Source of the DNA: Novosphingobium aquimarinum
Lineage (GTDB): Bacteria > Pseudomonadota > Alphaproteobacteria > Sphingomonadales > Sphingomonadaceae
Direction: 5' to 3'
Assembly (NCBI RefSeq): GCF_009746585.1
Contig: NZ_WRPO01000002.1
Coordinates: 186,001 to 250,000, forward strand
DNA: 64,000 nt
The notes under the pieces are model-generated. The model was given only the letters and a program-made list of their open reading frames with translations, was not told where the DNA came from and searched no databases. Position 1 is the stretch's first letter. Every line of letters begins with the position of its first letter. The translations under genes were made by a program, and so were the position numbers. Positions 55,686 through 64,000 of this stretch are shown here, one piece after another.

Positions 55686-56975
55686 ATGAGCGGTCCGCGG
55701 CGGGGAGGACATATCAGCGCTATGGCAAAGCCACAGGACGTCACACTCGAACCATCGGCTCCGCATGGTCCGACGGGCAAGGCGCGAATGATGGTCCTGC
55801 GGGCGTTCCTGGCGCAAAATGTCGCGGTTGGTTGCGCTTTCGGCGGCTTCGGCGTTGCGGCCTTGCCGTTGCAACGCGCTTATGGCGCCAGCACCGGGAC
55901 CGTAGCACTGGCCCTGTCCCTCTGTGTCTTGGTGTTCGGGCTGGCTGGCCCCGCGATCGGAGCCCTGATCGGCCGCATCGGCCTTCGCTGGACGATGATG
56001 GCTGGCCTTCTGCTTTCCGCGAGCGGCTATGCGCTGCTCGCCTTTGCGCCCAGTATGACCGTGGTTCTGCTGCTTTACGCGCTTCCGGTGGGCATCGGCT
56101 TCGCGATGTTCGGCCCCTTCCCGTCCAGCATTCTTGCCAGCAACTGGTATGCGCATAATCCGGGCATGGCCCTTGGTATCGCCAACACCCCGCTCATCGT
56201 CGCCCTGCTGCCGATGGTGGGCATGGTGGTGATCCGCGATCATGGTCTGACATCCTTCATGCTGATGCTCGCAGCGCTGCACATCGCGATCATCCCCTTC
56301 ATGTTGGGCGTCGCGGACAGGCCAGCACGCAGTGCCCCGGCGTCCTCGCAAGCGCATGCGCCTAAGCCCGATTTGATGCTCCCCGCCCGACAACTGCTGC
56401 GAACTCCATCGTTCTGGGCCATTTGCGTGGGCGCCGGCTTTCTCGGCGCGATCGGCATCACCGGCGTCTCGCATTTGGCGGCGGTCGCGGCGGAACGCGG
56501 TATCGCGGCGGCCGAAGCAGCGGCCCTGCTCTCGATTCTGGGCGGGTCGGCCGTGTTCGGCGCACTGGCAATCGGCGCGCTATGCAGCAGGCTGGGCGCC
56601 GCGCCGGCGCTGGCCTTGCTTGCTATTGCGCTGGCCGCCAGCTGGCTGGTGCTGATGGGAACGACCACTTTCGCGCTGATGGCGATGTGCAGCCTCGCCC
56701 TGGGGGCGGCGGGCGCGGGCGTCTTTCCGGCGGTCAACATGCTGTCGGCGCGCTTGTTCGGTCAGGAAACCTTGCCGCGCGTGCTTGGACTGTTTCAAAT
56801 GCTGACGCTGCCGCTGACGTTCGGCGTGCCGCCCCTCGTCGGCGTGCTGCGCGATGGAATGGGTGGCTACGGTCCCGTCATCGCGGCGATGAGCGCCGGC
56901 TGCGGGCTCACCGCGATCGTCTTCGTCCTGCTGGCGCGCACCGGATCGCGCCCCAGTGGCGCCCTGGCCACATAA
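55686..56975 (+). CDS. Major facilitator superfamily transporter
   Basis: 429 residues from ATG 55686; the ATG at 55722 (MAKPQD) with GGGGAGGAC 11 bases upstream is as likely. About 12 TM helices alternate with short loops; the helix 2-3 loop GRIGLRWTMMAGLLLSASGY carries an MFS motif A-like pattern, and a longer cytoplasmic loop (about 205-230) splits two six-helix halves. Family resemblance is to the oxalate/formate-antiporter-like group. Substrate unknown. It has a relic acyl-CoA dehydrogenase behind it and converges on the CysQ-like gene. Confidence 0.88.
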   Translation: MSGPRRGGHISAMAKPQDVTLEPSAPHGPTGKARMMVLRAFLAQNVAVGCAFGGFGVAALPLQRAYGASTGTVALALSLCVLVFGLAGPAIGALIGRIGLRWTMMAGLLLSASGYALLAFAPSMTVVLLLYALPVGIGFAMFGPFPSSILASNWYAHNPGMALGIANTPLIVALLPMVGMVVIRDHGLTSFMLMLAALHIAIIPFMLGVADRPARSAPASSQAHAPKPDLMLPARQLLRTPSFWAICVGAGFLGAIGITGVSHLAAVAAERGIAAAEAAALLSILGGSAVFGALAIGALCSRLGAAPALALLAIALAASWLVLMGTTTFALMAMCSLALGAAGAGVFPAVNMLSARLFGQETLPRVLGLFQMLTLPLTFGVPPLVGVLRDGMGGYGPVIAAMSAGCGLTAIVFVLLARTGSRPSGALAT

Positions 56976-57041
56976 ATCGGAATTTCGCCGCGTGCAGATG
57001 ACGCGTGGCGAATCGGCATTCCATTCAAGCCTTCGGAAACG

Positions 57042-57836
57042 TCAGGCCGAATAGCGCCGCGCCCGCTCTTCCAGCCGCGCCACTGCCGCCGGGTGTATCG
57101 CGGGCGATGTGCACAGGACACCAAACGCGCGCGGATCGCGCTTGTTGTAGCCGAGCGGCTTGCCGAAGGCATCGGTGACGGCGGCTCCGGCCTCGCGCGC
57201 GATCAGGCCGGCGGCGGCGATATCCCATTCGAAGCCCCACCGCAGTGTCGCCAGCAAATCGGCTTCGGCGGCGGCCACCATCGCGATGCGCAGCGCGATG
57301 GAATTGGGCTGCGGCACCATCACCAGGTCCTCATCCTCGCGCGAGAGCGTGGTCGCCGGCACCCGCGCTCCGGGCAGATCAGGGCGTGTGCTGGCCGCCA
57401 GCGGCAGGCCATTGCGCGTACTGCCGCGTCCGGCTTCGCCCCACCAGAACTCCCCGCCTTCCTCTCGCCGACGCGCGGGCGCGAACAGCGCTGCCATCAG
57501 CGGGCGATTCGCGTTCACCAGGGCGACCGAGACGGCCCAACCGTCGCGCCCGCGGATGTAATCCCTCGTGCCATCGATCGGATCGACCAGCCAGACGAGC
57601 TGCTTGTCGAGACGATCGGCATTGTCCGCTGTCTCCTCGGAGAGCCACGCCGCCGCCGGCAGCAGCGCTGCCAGTTCGCGCTTGAGAAACGAATCGACCG
57701 CGATGTCGCTGGCGGAAACCGGGCTATCGTCGCCCTTGTCCCACACCTCGCAGGCGTGGCCGTCGCCGGGCCAGCTGGCGAGCGCGATTCGGCCGGCTTC
57801 GCGCACGAGCGATTCGAGGCGCGCGCGATCGATCAC
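57042..57836 (-). CDS. cysQ: 3'(2'),5'-bisphosphate nucleotidase, CysQ-like (inositol monophosphatase family)
   Basis: 264 residues, GTG start. The family's metal motifs are seen: WLSEETADN (Glu-Glu pair near residue 66), DPIDGTRDYIRGRDGWAVSV (about 87-106) and WDIAAAGLIAREAGAAV (about 204-220). DPIDGTRDYIxG fits CysQ better than inositol monophosphatase proper. CysQ removes the 3'-phosphate from PAP(S), a sulfate-assimilation by-product. It is divergent from sucC, with 178 bp between the starts and no assigned promoter. Confidence 0.87.
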   Translation of the reverse strand: MIDRARLESLVREAGRIALASWPGDGHACEVWDKGDDSPVSASDIAVDSFLKRELAALLPAAAWLSEETADNADRLDKQLVWLVDPIDGTRDYIRGRDGWAVSVALVNANRPLMAALFAPARRREEGGEFWWGEAGRGSTRNGLPLAASTRPDLPGARVPATTLSREDEDLVMVPQPNSIALRIAMVAAAEADLLATLRWGFEWDIAAAGLIAREAGAAVTDAFGKPLGYNKRDPRAFGVLCTSPAIHPAAVARLEERARRYSA

Positions 57837-58014
57837 CGTGTGGCGACACGCGCATTAGGGAATTCGGGGAGCATGATAGGGACCAACCTTCCTGTCAGAA
57901 CACGAAATCGGGTAGCTTCGAGGCCTTTTCAAGCGCGGGGTGATGTGCTTATGCGGCACTGCAATAGGCTCATGCGCGCCTGCACCGGCCCCACCAGCAG
58001 AAAGCGACCCATCA

Positions 58015-59214
<1,200 letters not shown>

Positions 59215-59237
59215 CCTTTATCGGTTGCGAATTCGGA

Positions 59238-59273
59238 GGGCTCGCCGTTGCGAAACGGCGGGCCCTTTGCTTT
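59238..59273 (+). terminator. Intrinsic terminator after sucC
   Basis: GGGCTCGCCGTT, loop GCG, then AAACGGCGGGCCC (to 59264) followed by TTTGCTTT. The stem is about 11 bp with one mismatch. It separates sucC from the methyltransferase gene. Confidence 0.8.
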
Positions 59274-59310
59274 GTCGTTGACGGAGATCGCGCGGGGTCT
59301 ACCGTGAGCC

Positions 59311-60237
59311 ATGGCCCCGCCCCAACCGCTCCCCGCCCAACCCCTGCCGGCCTGTCCGCTGTGCTCCACGCCGACCGCGGGGAATGCGATCACCCCGCTG
59401 CAGCGCTACGAGAAGGATTTCCTCGTCCGCTGCCGCAGCTGCGATTTCACCTTCTCGCTGCTCGATCCCACGCCTGAGGATTACGCGCGCGTCTATGCGC
59501 GCTACGATTATGCCGCCGAGGATGCCGCACGAACGCCCCTGAGCATCGAGAACGAACGCGCGGTCGTCGAGCGATTGACCCGCTTCCGGCAAACCGGACG
59601 AGTCCTCGATATTGCGGCAGGAGCGGGCCGCTTCCTCGAACATTTCAGGACCGCCGGCTTTTCCTGTCACGCGACCGAATTCAGTCCCGAGATGTGTGCC
59701 TATCTGGAGGCCAAGGGCTTCAAGACGTATGCCGGTGGACTGTCGCCCGACGGCGCCCCCGAAAATGCCTTCGACGTGATCGTGTTCACCGAAGTCATCG
59801 AGCATACCAATCGAACCCGCGAGGCCTTGAACACCATCCACCGGCTGCTGCGCCCCGGCGGTGCGGTCTATATCACCACGCCCAATTTCGATTCGCTGGA
59901 GCGCCGGATCATCGGTCCAAGCTGGGGCATGCTGATGTGGCCCGAACATATCACCTACTGGACGCCGGACACGCTGGACAAAGGCCTGCGGAGCGCCGGT
60001 TTCAGGCAGGACAGCCTGATCACGCGCAACATCAGCCCGTTTCGGGTCGTCCAGGCGCTCAAGAAGGGGCGTTTCGGCAAGGCCTTGGGAAACGTGTCCG
60101 AACAGGCCGTTTCCGACAAGGCCCAAGCCACCGTGGCCTCCCATCGCGGATTGGCGTTCGCGAAGCGGGCGGTCAACGGCGGGCTGCGGCTGACCGGGCT
60201 CGGCTCGGGAATCGAGGCCGTCTATATCAAGGCATAG
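59311..60237 (+). CDS. Class I SAM-dependent methyltransferase with N-terminal zinc-ribbon-like cysteines
   Basis: 308 residues. An N-terminal Cys pair CPLC (about 11-14) and CRSCDF (about 42-47) resemble a zinc ribbon, and a Methyltransf_23-like domain follows: [15 protein letters not shown] (SAM loop), [15 protein letters not shown] (motif II) and [14 protein letters not shown]. Such two-part proteins methylate sugars or small metabolites in some pathways; the substrate here is unknown. The last 80 residues, after the catalytic domain, are predicted helical. It lies alone between sucC and the etf genes, with 189 bp to etfB. Confidence 0.88.
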   Translation: MAPPQPLPAQPLPACPLCSTPTAGNAITPLQRYEKDFLVRCRSCDFTFSLLDPTPEDYARVYARYDYAAEDAARTPLSIENERAVVERLTRFRQTGRVLDIAAGAGRFLEHFRTAGFSCHATEFSPEMCAYLEAKGFKTYAGGLSPDGAPENAFDVIVFTEVIEHTNRTREALNTIHRLLRPGGAVYITTPNFDSLERRIIGPSWGMLMWPEHITYWTPDTLDKGLRSAGFRQDSLITRNISPFRVVQALKKGRFGKALGNVSEQAVSDKAQATVASHRGLAFAKRAVNGGLRLTGLGSGIEAVYIKA

Positions 60238-60426
60238 CAATCGGGTCTTGCGGGATGCCGCTGCCGCGCACCGCTGGCAGGCGTGTTTTCGCCCGCCGAT
60301 ATGACGAAACCGCCCCTTGGCGGGTCTTGACGCCGCCCGCGCGTCACGCGATGGGGTGCACGCAATCCGATTTAATAGCGCGGCTAGAGCCTGTCTGCGC
60401 ATCATTAACCGAGAGGACGTGAATCC

Positions 60427-61176
60427 ATGAAGATCCTCGTGCCCGTAAAGCGGGTGATCGATTATAACGTCAAGCCAAGGGTCAAGTCCGACGGTTCGGG
60501 CGTCGACCTTGCCAACGTCAAGATGAGCATGAATCCGTTCGACGAAATCGCCGTCGAGGAAGCCATCCGCCTCAAGGAGGCCGGTTCGGCAGAAGAGATC
60601 GTCGCGGTCTCGGTCGGCCCCGCCAAGGCGCAGGAAACGCTGCGCACCGCGCTGGCGATGGGCGCCGATCGCGCGATCCTGGTCGATGCCGGCGATGCCG
60701 AAGTGGAGCCCCTCGCGGTTGCCAAGATCCTCAAGGCGATCGTCGACGAGGAACAGCCGGGCCTGGTGATCCTGGGCAAGCAGGCGATCGACGACGATTC
60801 CAACCAGACCGGCCAGATGCTCGCCGCGCTGCTCGGCCGGCCGCAAGGCACGTTCGCCAGCAAGGTCGTGATCGAGGGCGATGCCGTTTCGGTGACGCGC
60901 GAAGTCGACGGCGGTCTCGAGACGGTCAAGCTCACGATGCCGGCGGTGGTCACCACCGACCTGCGCCTCAACGAGCCGCGCTATGCCTCGCTGCCCAACA
61001 TCATGAAGGCGAAGAAGAAGCCGCTCGACACCAAGAGCCCGGCCGATTTCGGCGTCGACGTGGCGCCGCGCCTCAAGACCCTCAAGGTCTCCGAGCCGCC
61101 GGTTCGCCAGGCCGGCATCAAGGTCGAGGACGTCGATGCGCTCGTCGCCAAGCTCAAGGACATGGGCGTCGTCTGA
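60427..61176 (+). CDS. etfB: Electron transfer flavoprotein beta subunit
   Basis: 249 residues with a good ribosome-binding site (GAGAGGA). Typical motifs: [15 protein letters not shown] at the start, [17 protein letters not shown] and [16 protein letters not shown]. EtfB binds AMP and pairs with EtfA to carry electrons from acyl-CoA and related dehydrogenases to ETF:ubiquinone oxidoreductase. etfA follows after 27 bp. Confidence 0.97.
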   Translation: MKILVPVKRVIDYNVKPRVKSDGSGVDLANVKMSMNPFDEIAVEEAIRLKEAGSAEEIVAVSVGPAKAQETLRTALAMGADRAILVDAGDAEVEPLAVAKILKAIVDEEQPGLVILGKQAIDDDSNQTGQMLAALLGRPQGTFASKVVIEGDAVSVTREVDGGLETVKLTMPAVVTTDLRLNEPRYASLPNIMKAKKKPLDTKSPADFGVDVAPRLKTLKVSEPPVRQAGIKVEDVDALVAKLKDMGVV

Positions 61177-61203
61177 GACGACTGCCGGGAAAGGAACGAA
61201 CCG

Positions 61204-62133
61204 ATGAAGACTCTCGTCTGGGTCGAACATGACAATGCCACGGTGAAGGACGCGACTCTGTCCACGGTGACTGCCGCTGCCAAGCTGGGTGAAGTGCACT
61301 TGCTGGTCGCCGGATCGGGCTGCCGCGCTGTCGCCGAAGCCGCCGCGCAGATCGCGGGCGTGGGCAAGGTCCACCTCGCCGACGACGCCGCTTTCGAACA
61401 CGCTTTGGCCGAGAACGTCGCCCCGCTCGTGGCCGACCTCATGGGCCATCACGACGCGGTGCTGTTTCCCGCCACCACCACCGGCAAGAACGTCGCGCCG
61501 CGCGTCGCCGCGCTGCTCGACGTGATGCAGCTGTCCGACATCCTGTCGGTCGAAGGCGAGAAGACCTTCACGCGTCCGATCTATGCCGGCAACGCCATCG
61601 CCACCGTCGAATCGAGCGATGCCAAGCTGGTCATCACCGTGCGCGGCACCGCCTTCGAGAAGGCCGATGCGACCGGCGGCTCAGCCGAGATCGAAGACGT
61701 TTCGGGAACGGGCGATGCCGGGCTTTCGAGCTTCGTCGGCGCCGAACTGGCCGAAAGCGAGCGCCCGGAACTGACCAGCGCCAAGATCATCGTCTCGGGC
61801 GGTCGCGCGCTCAAGGACGGGCCGACGTTCGAGGAAGTGATCCTGCCGCTCGCCGACAAGCTCGGCGCAGGCGTCGGCGCGAGCCGCGCCGCGGTCGACG
61901 CGGGCTACGTGCCCAACGACTACCAGGTCGGCCAGACCGGCAAGATCGTCGCCCCCGAAGTCTACATCGCCATCGGCATCTCGGGCGCGATCCAGCACCT
62001 CGCCGGCATGAAGGACTCCAAGACCATCATCGCCATCAACAAGGACGAGGACGCGCCGATCTTCCAGGTGGCGGACATCGGCCTCGTCGCCGACTTGTTC
62101 TCTGCCGTGCCGGAACTGACCAGCAAGCTCTGA
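61204..62133 (+). CDS. etfA: Electron transfer flavoprotein alpha subunit
   Basis: 309 residues. The FAD-binding C-terminal half is diagnostic: [40 protein letters not shown] and [16 protein letters not shown]. It forms the EtfAB heterodimer with the product of the upstream etfB gene, and the pair is cotranscribed. A strong terminator follows the stop codon. Confidence 0.97.
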   Translation: MKTLVWVEHDNATVKDATLSTVTAAAKLGEVHLLVAGSGCRAVAEAAAQIAGVGKVHLADDAAFEHALAENVAPLVADLMGHHDAVLFPATTTGKNVAPRVAALLDVMQLSDILSVEGEKTFTRPIYAGNAIATVESSDAKLVITVRGTAFEKADATGGSAEIEDVSGTGDAGLSSFVGAELAESERPELTSAKIIVSGGRALKDGPTFEEVILPLADKLGAGVGASRAAVDAGYVPNDYQVGQTGKIVAPEVYIAIGISGAIQHLAGMKDSKTIIAINKDEDAPIFQVADIGLVADLFSAVPELTSKL

Positions 62134-62162
62134 AGAGCGTCGACATCTGTTGAATACGCAGA

Positions 62163-62190
62163 CCCCGGCCAGAGATGGCCGGGGTTTTTC
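62163..62190 (+). terminator. Intrinsic terminator of the etfBA operon
   Basis: Perfect 8-bp stem CCCCGGCC (62163-62170) and GGCCGGGG (62177-62184), loop AGAGAT, then TTTTTC. A textbook rho-independent terminator 30 bp after the etfA stop. Confidence 0.92.
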
Positions 62191-62242
62191 TTTGTCGATC
62201 GTTCGAAATGGCGTATCGCTTGCCCTGACCAGGAGCACCGCG

Positions 62243-63136
62243 ATGGATTTCACACGAACTGTTGCGGTTGCCATGGCGGCGGCAACGCTGCTCCTTTCAG
62301 CCCATCCTGCGCAAGCGGATGCGCCCGTTGTTCTCAACCCGATCACGCCGTGGAACGCCGACTGGAATCCGACGACTTGCACGTTGGCGCGCGGCTTCGG
62401 CTCCGAGCAGGATCCCTTTGCGATTCGCTTCGAGAAGGCCGCACCGGGTGATGGCTTCCAGTTGGTTCTGATCAGCAAATGGCTCGAACCCGTGACCGTC
62501 AACGATCGCCTCGAAGTTCGCTTCGGCCCCTACCCTGCCCGCGATTTCAAGGGGAAGATGGTCTTGGCGAGGACTTCCAGTGACGTCGCCGTCATCTTCC
62601 TGACCACGTCTTCTATCACGGGCGAGGAAGCGGATGACGAAGACAATGACAAAGACAAAGGACAAGCGCCAAAGGTCACTCCGGACATGGAGAAGGCCGC
62701 CGATTCCATCGTAATCGCCACGCGCCGGGGCAGCGTGCAGCTCGCGACCAATTCGCTGGCGGCTCCCTTCGCAGCGCTGCGTGCATGCACGGTGGATCTG
62801 GTCAAGCAGTGGGGTCTCGATCCCGCCGAACAGGCTACGCTCCGCCGGCACCCCGTTCCGAAAACAAGTCCGGCGCATTGGATCGCGGCGATGGACTATC
62901 CCACGCAACAGTTGCGCAAAGGGCAACAGGCCATCATCATGTTCCGGCTGATGGTCGATGCGGGCGGAAAGCCGAGCGACTGCGCCGTTTTGCGTGCCTA
63001 TTCCCAAAGTCAGGCCTTCGGACGCACGACGTGCGATAACCTGATGAAGCGCGCCAAATTCGAACCGGCGTTCAATGCCAACGGACAGGCGGTGCCATCG
63101 TTTTACGTGAACACGGTGCGCTTCATCATACCATGA
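62243..63136 (+). CDS. Secreted TonB C-terminal-domain protein
   Basis: 297 residues from ATG 62243 (AGGAG upstream), with a signal peptide ending AHPAQAD. The C-terminal 85 residues ([37 protein letters not shown] and a final [11 protein letters not shown]) match the TonB C-terminal domain. There is no TM anchor or Pro-rich spacer, so it is not a classic energy transducer; it resembles the exported TonB-C proteins of unknown function common in sphingomonads. The acidic, Lys-rich loop at about 130-150 is unusual. Confidence 0.8.
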   Translation: MDFTRTVAVAMAAATLLLSAHPAQADAPVVLNPITPWNADWNPTTCTLARGFGSEQDPFAIRFEKAAPGDGFQLVLISKWLEPVTVNDRLEVRFGPYPARDFKGKMVLARTSSDVAVIFLTTSSITGEEADDEDNDKDKGQAPKVTPDMEKAADSIVIATRRGSVQLATNSLAAPFAALRACTVDLVKQWGLDPAEQATLRRHPVPKTSPAHWIAAMDYPTQQLRKGQQAIIMFRLMVDAGGKPSDCAVLRAYSQSQAFGRTTCDNLMKRAKFEPAFNANGQAVPSFYVNTVRFIIP

Positions 63137-63228
63137 TCCGCGAACTATCGTCCTCAGCGCGATGATCGCTTCCGGGGCGGCGCGAACGACCCGCCAGGCG
63201 CATTCGGACAAGCCGGGCGGAACCCTGC

Positions 63229-63780
63229 TCAATCCGCTTCCGGCACGCGCTCGTAGAGCTTCAACATCACCTTCTCGTCGGTATCGGTCGCCTCGTAATC
63301 GCAGTAAGGGCGAAAGCCCAGTCGGGCGGCGACCCGGTGCGAGGCTTCGTTGCCTTCCTCGATCATGCAGCCGATCCGGCGCGGGCCGATCTCGGTGTCG
63401 AACCAGGCGATCACCGTAGCCATCACTTCGCCTGCGACGCCTTGCCCCCAGTGATCGCGCCGCACGATCCAGCCGGCTTCGGGAACGTCGTCCATGCCGA
63501 TCTCGGATCCGAAGCCGCGCCAGGAATGGAATACGCCGCACGTAGCGATCAGATCCTCCGAACCGCGCGGGCGGACCATGAAAGTGCCGTAGCCGTGCAG
63601 CGCCCAGCTGCCGGCGTTGCGCATAAGGCGCTCCCATTGCGATTTCTCGTCGCGGCCAGTGTGGCCGAGATAGCGGCGCGTTTCTGCGTCGGCGACCAGT
63701 CGGCACAAGCCACCAAGGTCCGAGACGCGCGGCTTCCACAGATCGAAGCGCTCGGTCTTGAGCAAGGGCGCGGCGTTCAC
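63229..63780 (-). CDS. GNAT-family N-acetyltransferase (RimJ/RimL-like)
   Basis: 183 residues, GTG start. The acetyl-CoA loop is WGQGVAGEVMATVIAWFD (about 117-134), with the Q/R-x-x-G-x-G/A pattern; EEGNEASHRVAARLGFRPY is the family's C-terminal motif. The target (a protein N-terminus or a small molecule) cannot be read from sequence. Start overlaps the stop of the DUF445 gene (GTGA), so they are cotranscribed. Confidence 0.87.
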   Translation of the reverse strand: MNAAPLLKTERFDLWKPRVSDLGGLCRLVADAETRRYLGHTGRDEKSQWERLMRNAGSWALHGYGTFMVRPRGSEDLIATCGVFHSWRGFGSEIGMDDVPEAGWIVRRDHWGQGVAGEVMATVIAWFDTEIGPRRIGCMIEEGNEASHRVAARLGFRPYCDYEATDTDEKVMLKLYERVPEAD

Positions 63781-64000
63781 AGCAGCATGTCCAAGCCGTG
63801 GATCGCCAGGCCGACCAGCCCCCCAACCAGCGTTCCGTTGATCCGGATAAATTGCAAGTCGCGTCCCACGGCCCCCTCGATCCTTCCCGTCACGGTCTGC
63901 GCATCCCAGCGCTTCACCGTTTCGGATACCAGACGCACGATCTCGTCGCCATAACGCGAGACGGCGCCCACCAGGGTTCGACGCGCAAACCGATTGATCT
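63777..64000 (-). CDS. DUF445 family membrane protein, C-terminal end (runs off right edge)
   Basis: About 74 codons are visible; the frame stays open at the right edge. The end reads DLQFIRINGTLVGGLVGLAI and then HGLDMLL, the typical final helix of DUF445 proteins (R-x-N-G-x-x-x-G-x-x-x-G). The family is of unknown function, membrane-associated. The stop overlaps the acetyltransferase start. Confidence 0.8.
   Translation of the reverse strand, partial: INRFARRTLVGAVSRYGDEIVRLVSETVKRWDAQTVTGRIEGAVGRDLQFIRINGTLVGGLVGLAIHGLDMLL

Overview
The window looks like a chromosomal segment of a high-GC alphaproteobacterium, most likely a sphingomonad (Sphingomonadales, Erythrobacteraceae- or Sphingomonadaceae-like). 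The evidence is the run DUF3576 lipoprotein-leuS-lptE, the grouping gpmA-purE-purK-folA-ribF-ileS-lspA-DUF3035, many GTG and TTG starts, and short intergenic palindromes. No taxon marker such as rRNA is present, so this placement is an inference.

Left flank (1-8.2 kb) is housekeeping: lptE (cut by the edge), leuS and a DUF3576 lipoprotein on the minus strand, a secreted protein of unknown role, phaB, an HTH/DUF4019 regulator, two small proteins and murA.

The centre (8.2-41 kb) is a coherent accessory block and the main interest here. On the plus strand ten genes run from 8449 to 33911: a TPR-CHAT protease-like protein, a CHASE2 class III nucleotide cyclase, a small secreted protein, a two-partner secretion pair (TpsB and a 2487-residue TpsA with Pro-Thr tracts), a pentaheme-type cytochrome c, a lipoprotein with two GlcG/HbpS-like domains, an outer-membrane beta-barrel, a decaheme cytochrome with a C-terminal LVIVD beta-propeller, and a methyltransferase. 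From TpsB to the methyltransferase every junction overlaps by one to four bases. Converging on it, a minus-strand operon (39967-33918) encodes a fused pyridine-nucleotide/flavin oxidoreductase with two cyclic-nucleotide-binding domains and a multi-cluster ferredoxin, a five-helix cytochrome b with a diheme histidine pattern, an FHA-TM-decaheme protein, and a CpdA-like phosphodiesterase. A divergent CcmH/NrfG-like TPR protein may help mature the cytochromes. I read the block as an electron conduit from cytoplasmic NAD(P)H through membrane b hemes and periplasmic c hemes to the cell surface, with a surface adhesin and its own cyclic-nucleotide synthesis, sensing and breakdown. The parts are visible in the sequence; the assembled system is inference.

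Right flank (41-64 kb) returns to core genes: a PycTM-like membrane protein behind gdhA, an isolated VirB2/VirB1-like pair next to tRNA-Thr(GGT), gpmA, purE, purK, folA, ribF, ileS (with a palindromic element inserted in frame), lspA, a DUF3035 lipoprotein, a CBS-domain hemolysin-family protein, an OmpA-family lipoprotein, an acyl-CoA dehydrogenase remnant, an MFS transporter, a CysQ-like phosphatase, sucC, a methyltransferase, etfB-etfA, a TonB-C protein, a GNAT acetyltransferase and the end of a DUF445 gene. Two 93-bp inverted-repeat elements lie at 41134 and 52818. No CRISPR array, rRNA, transposase, phage gene or origin was seen.
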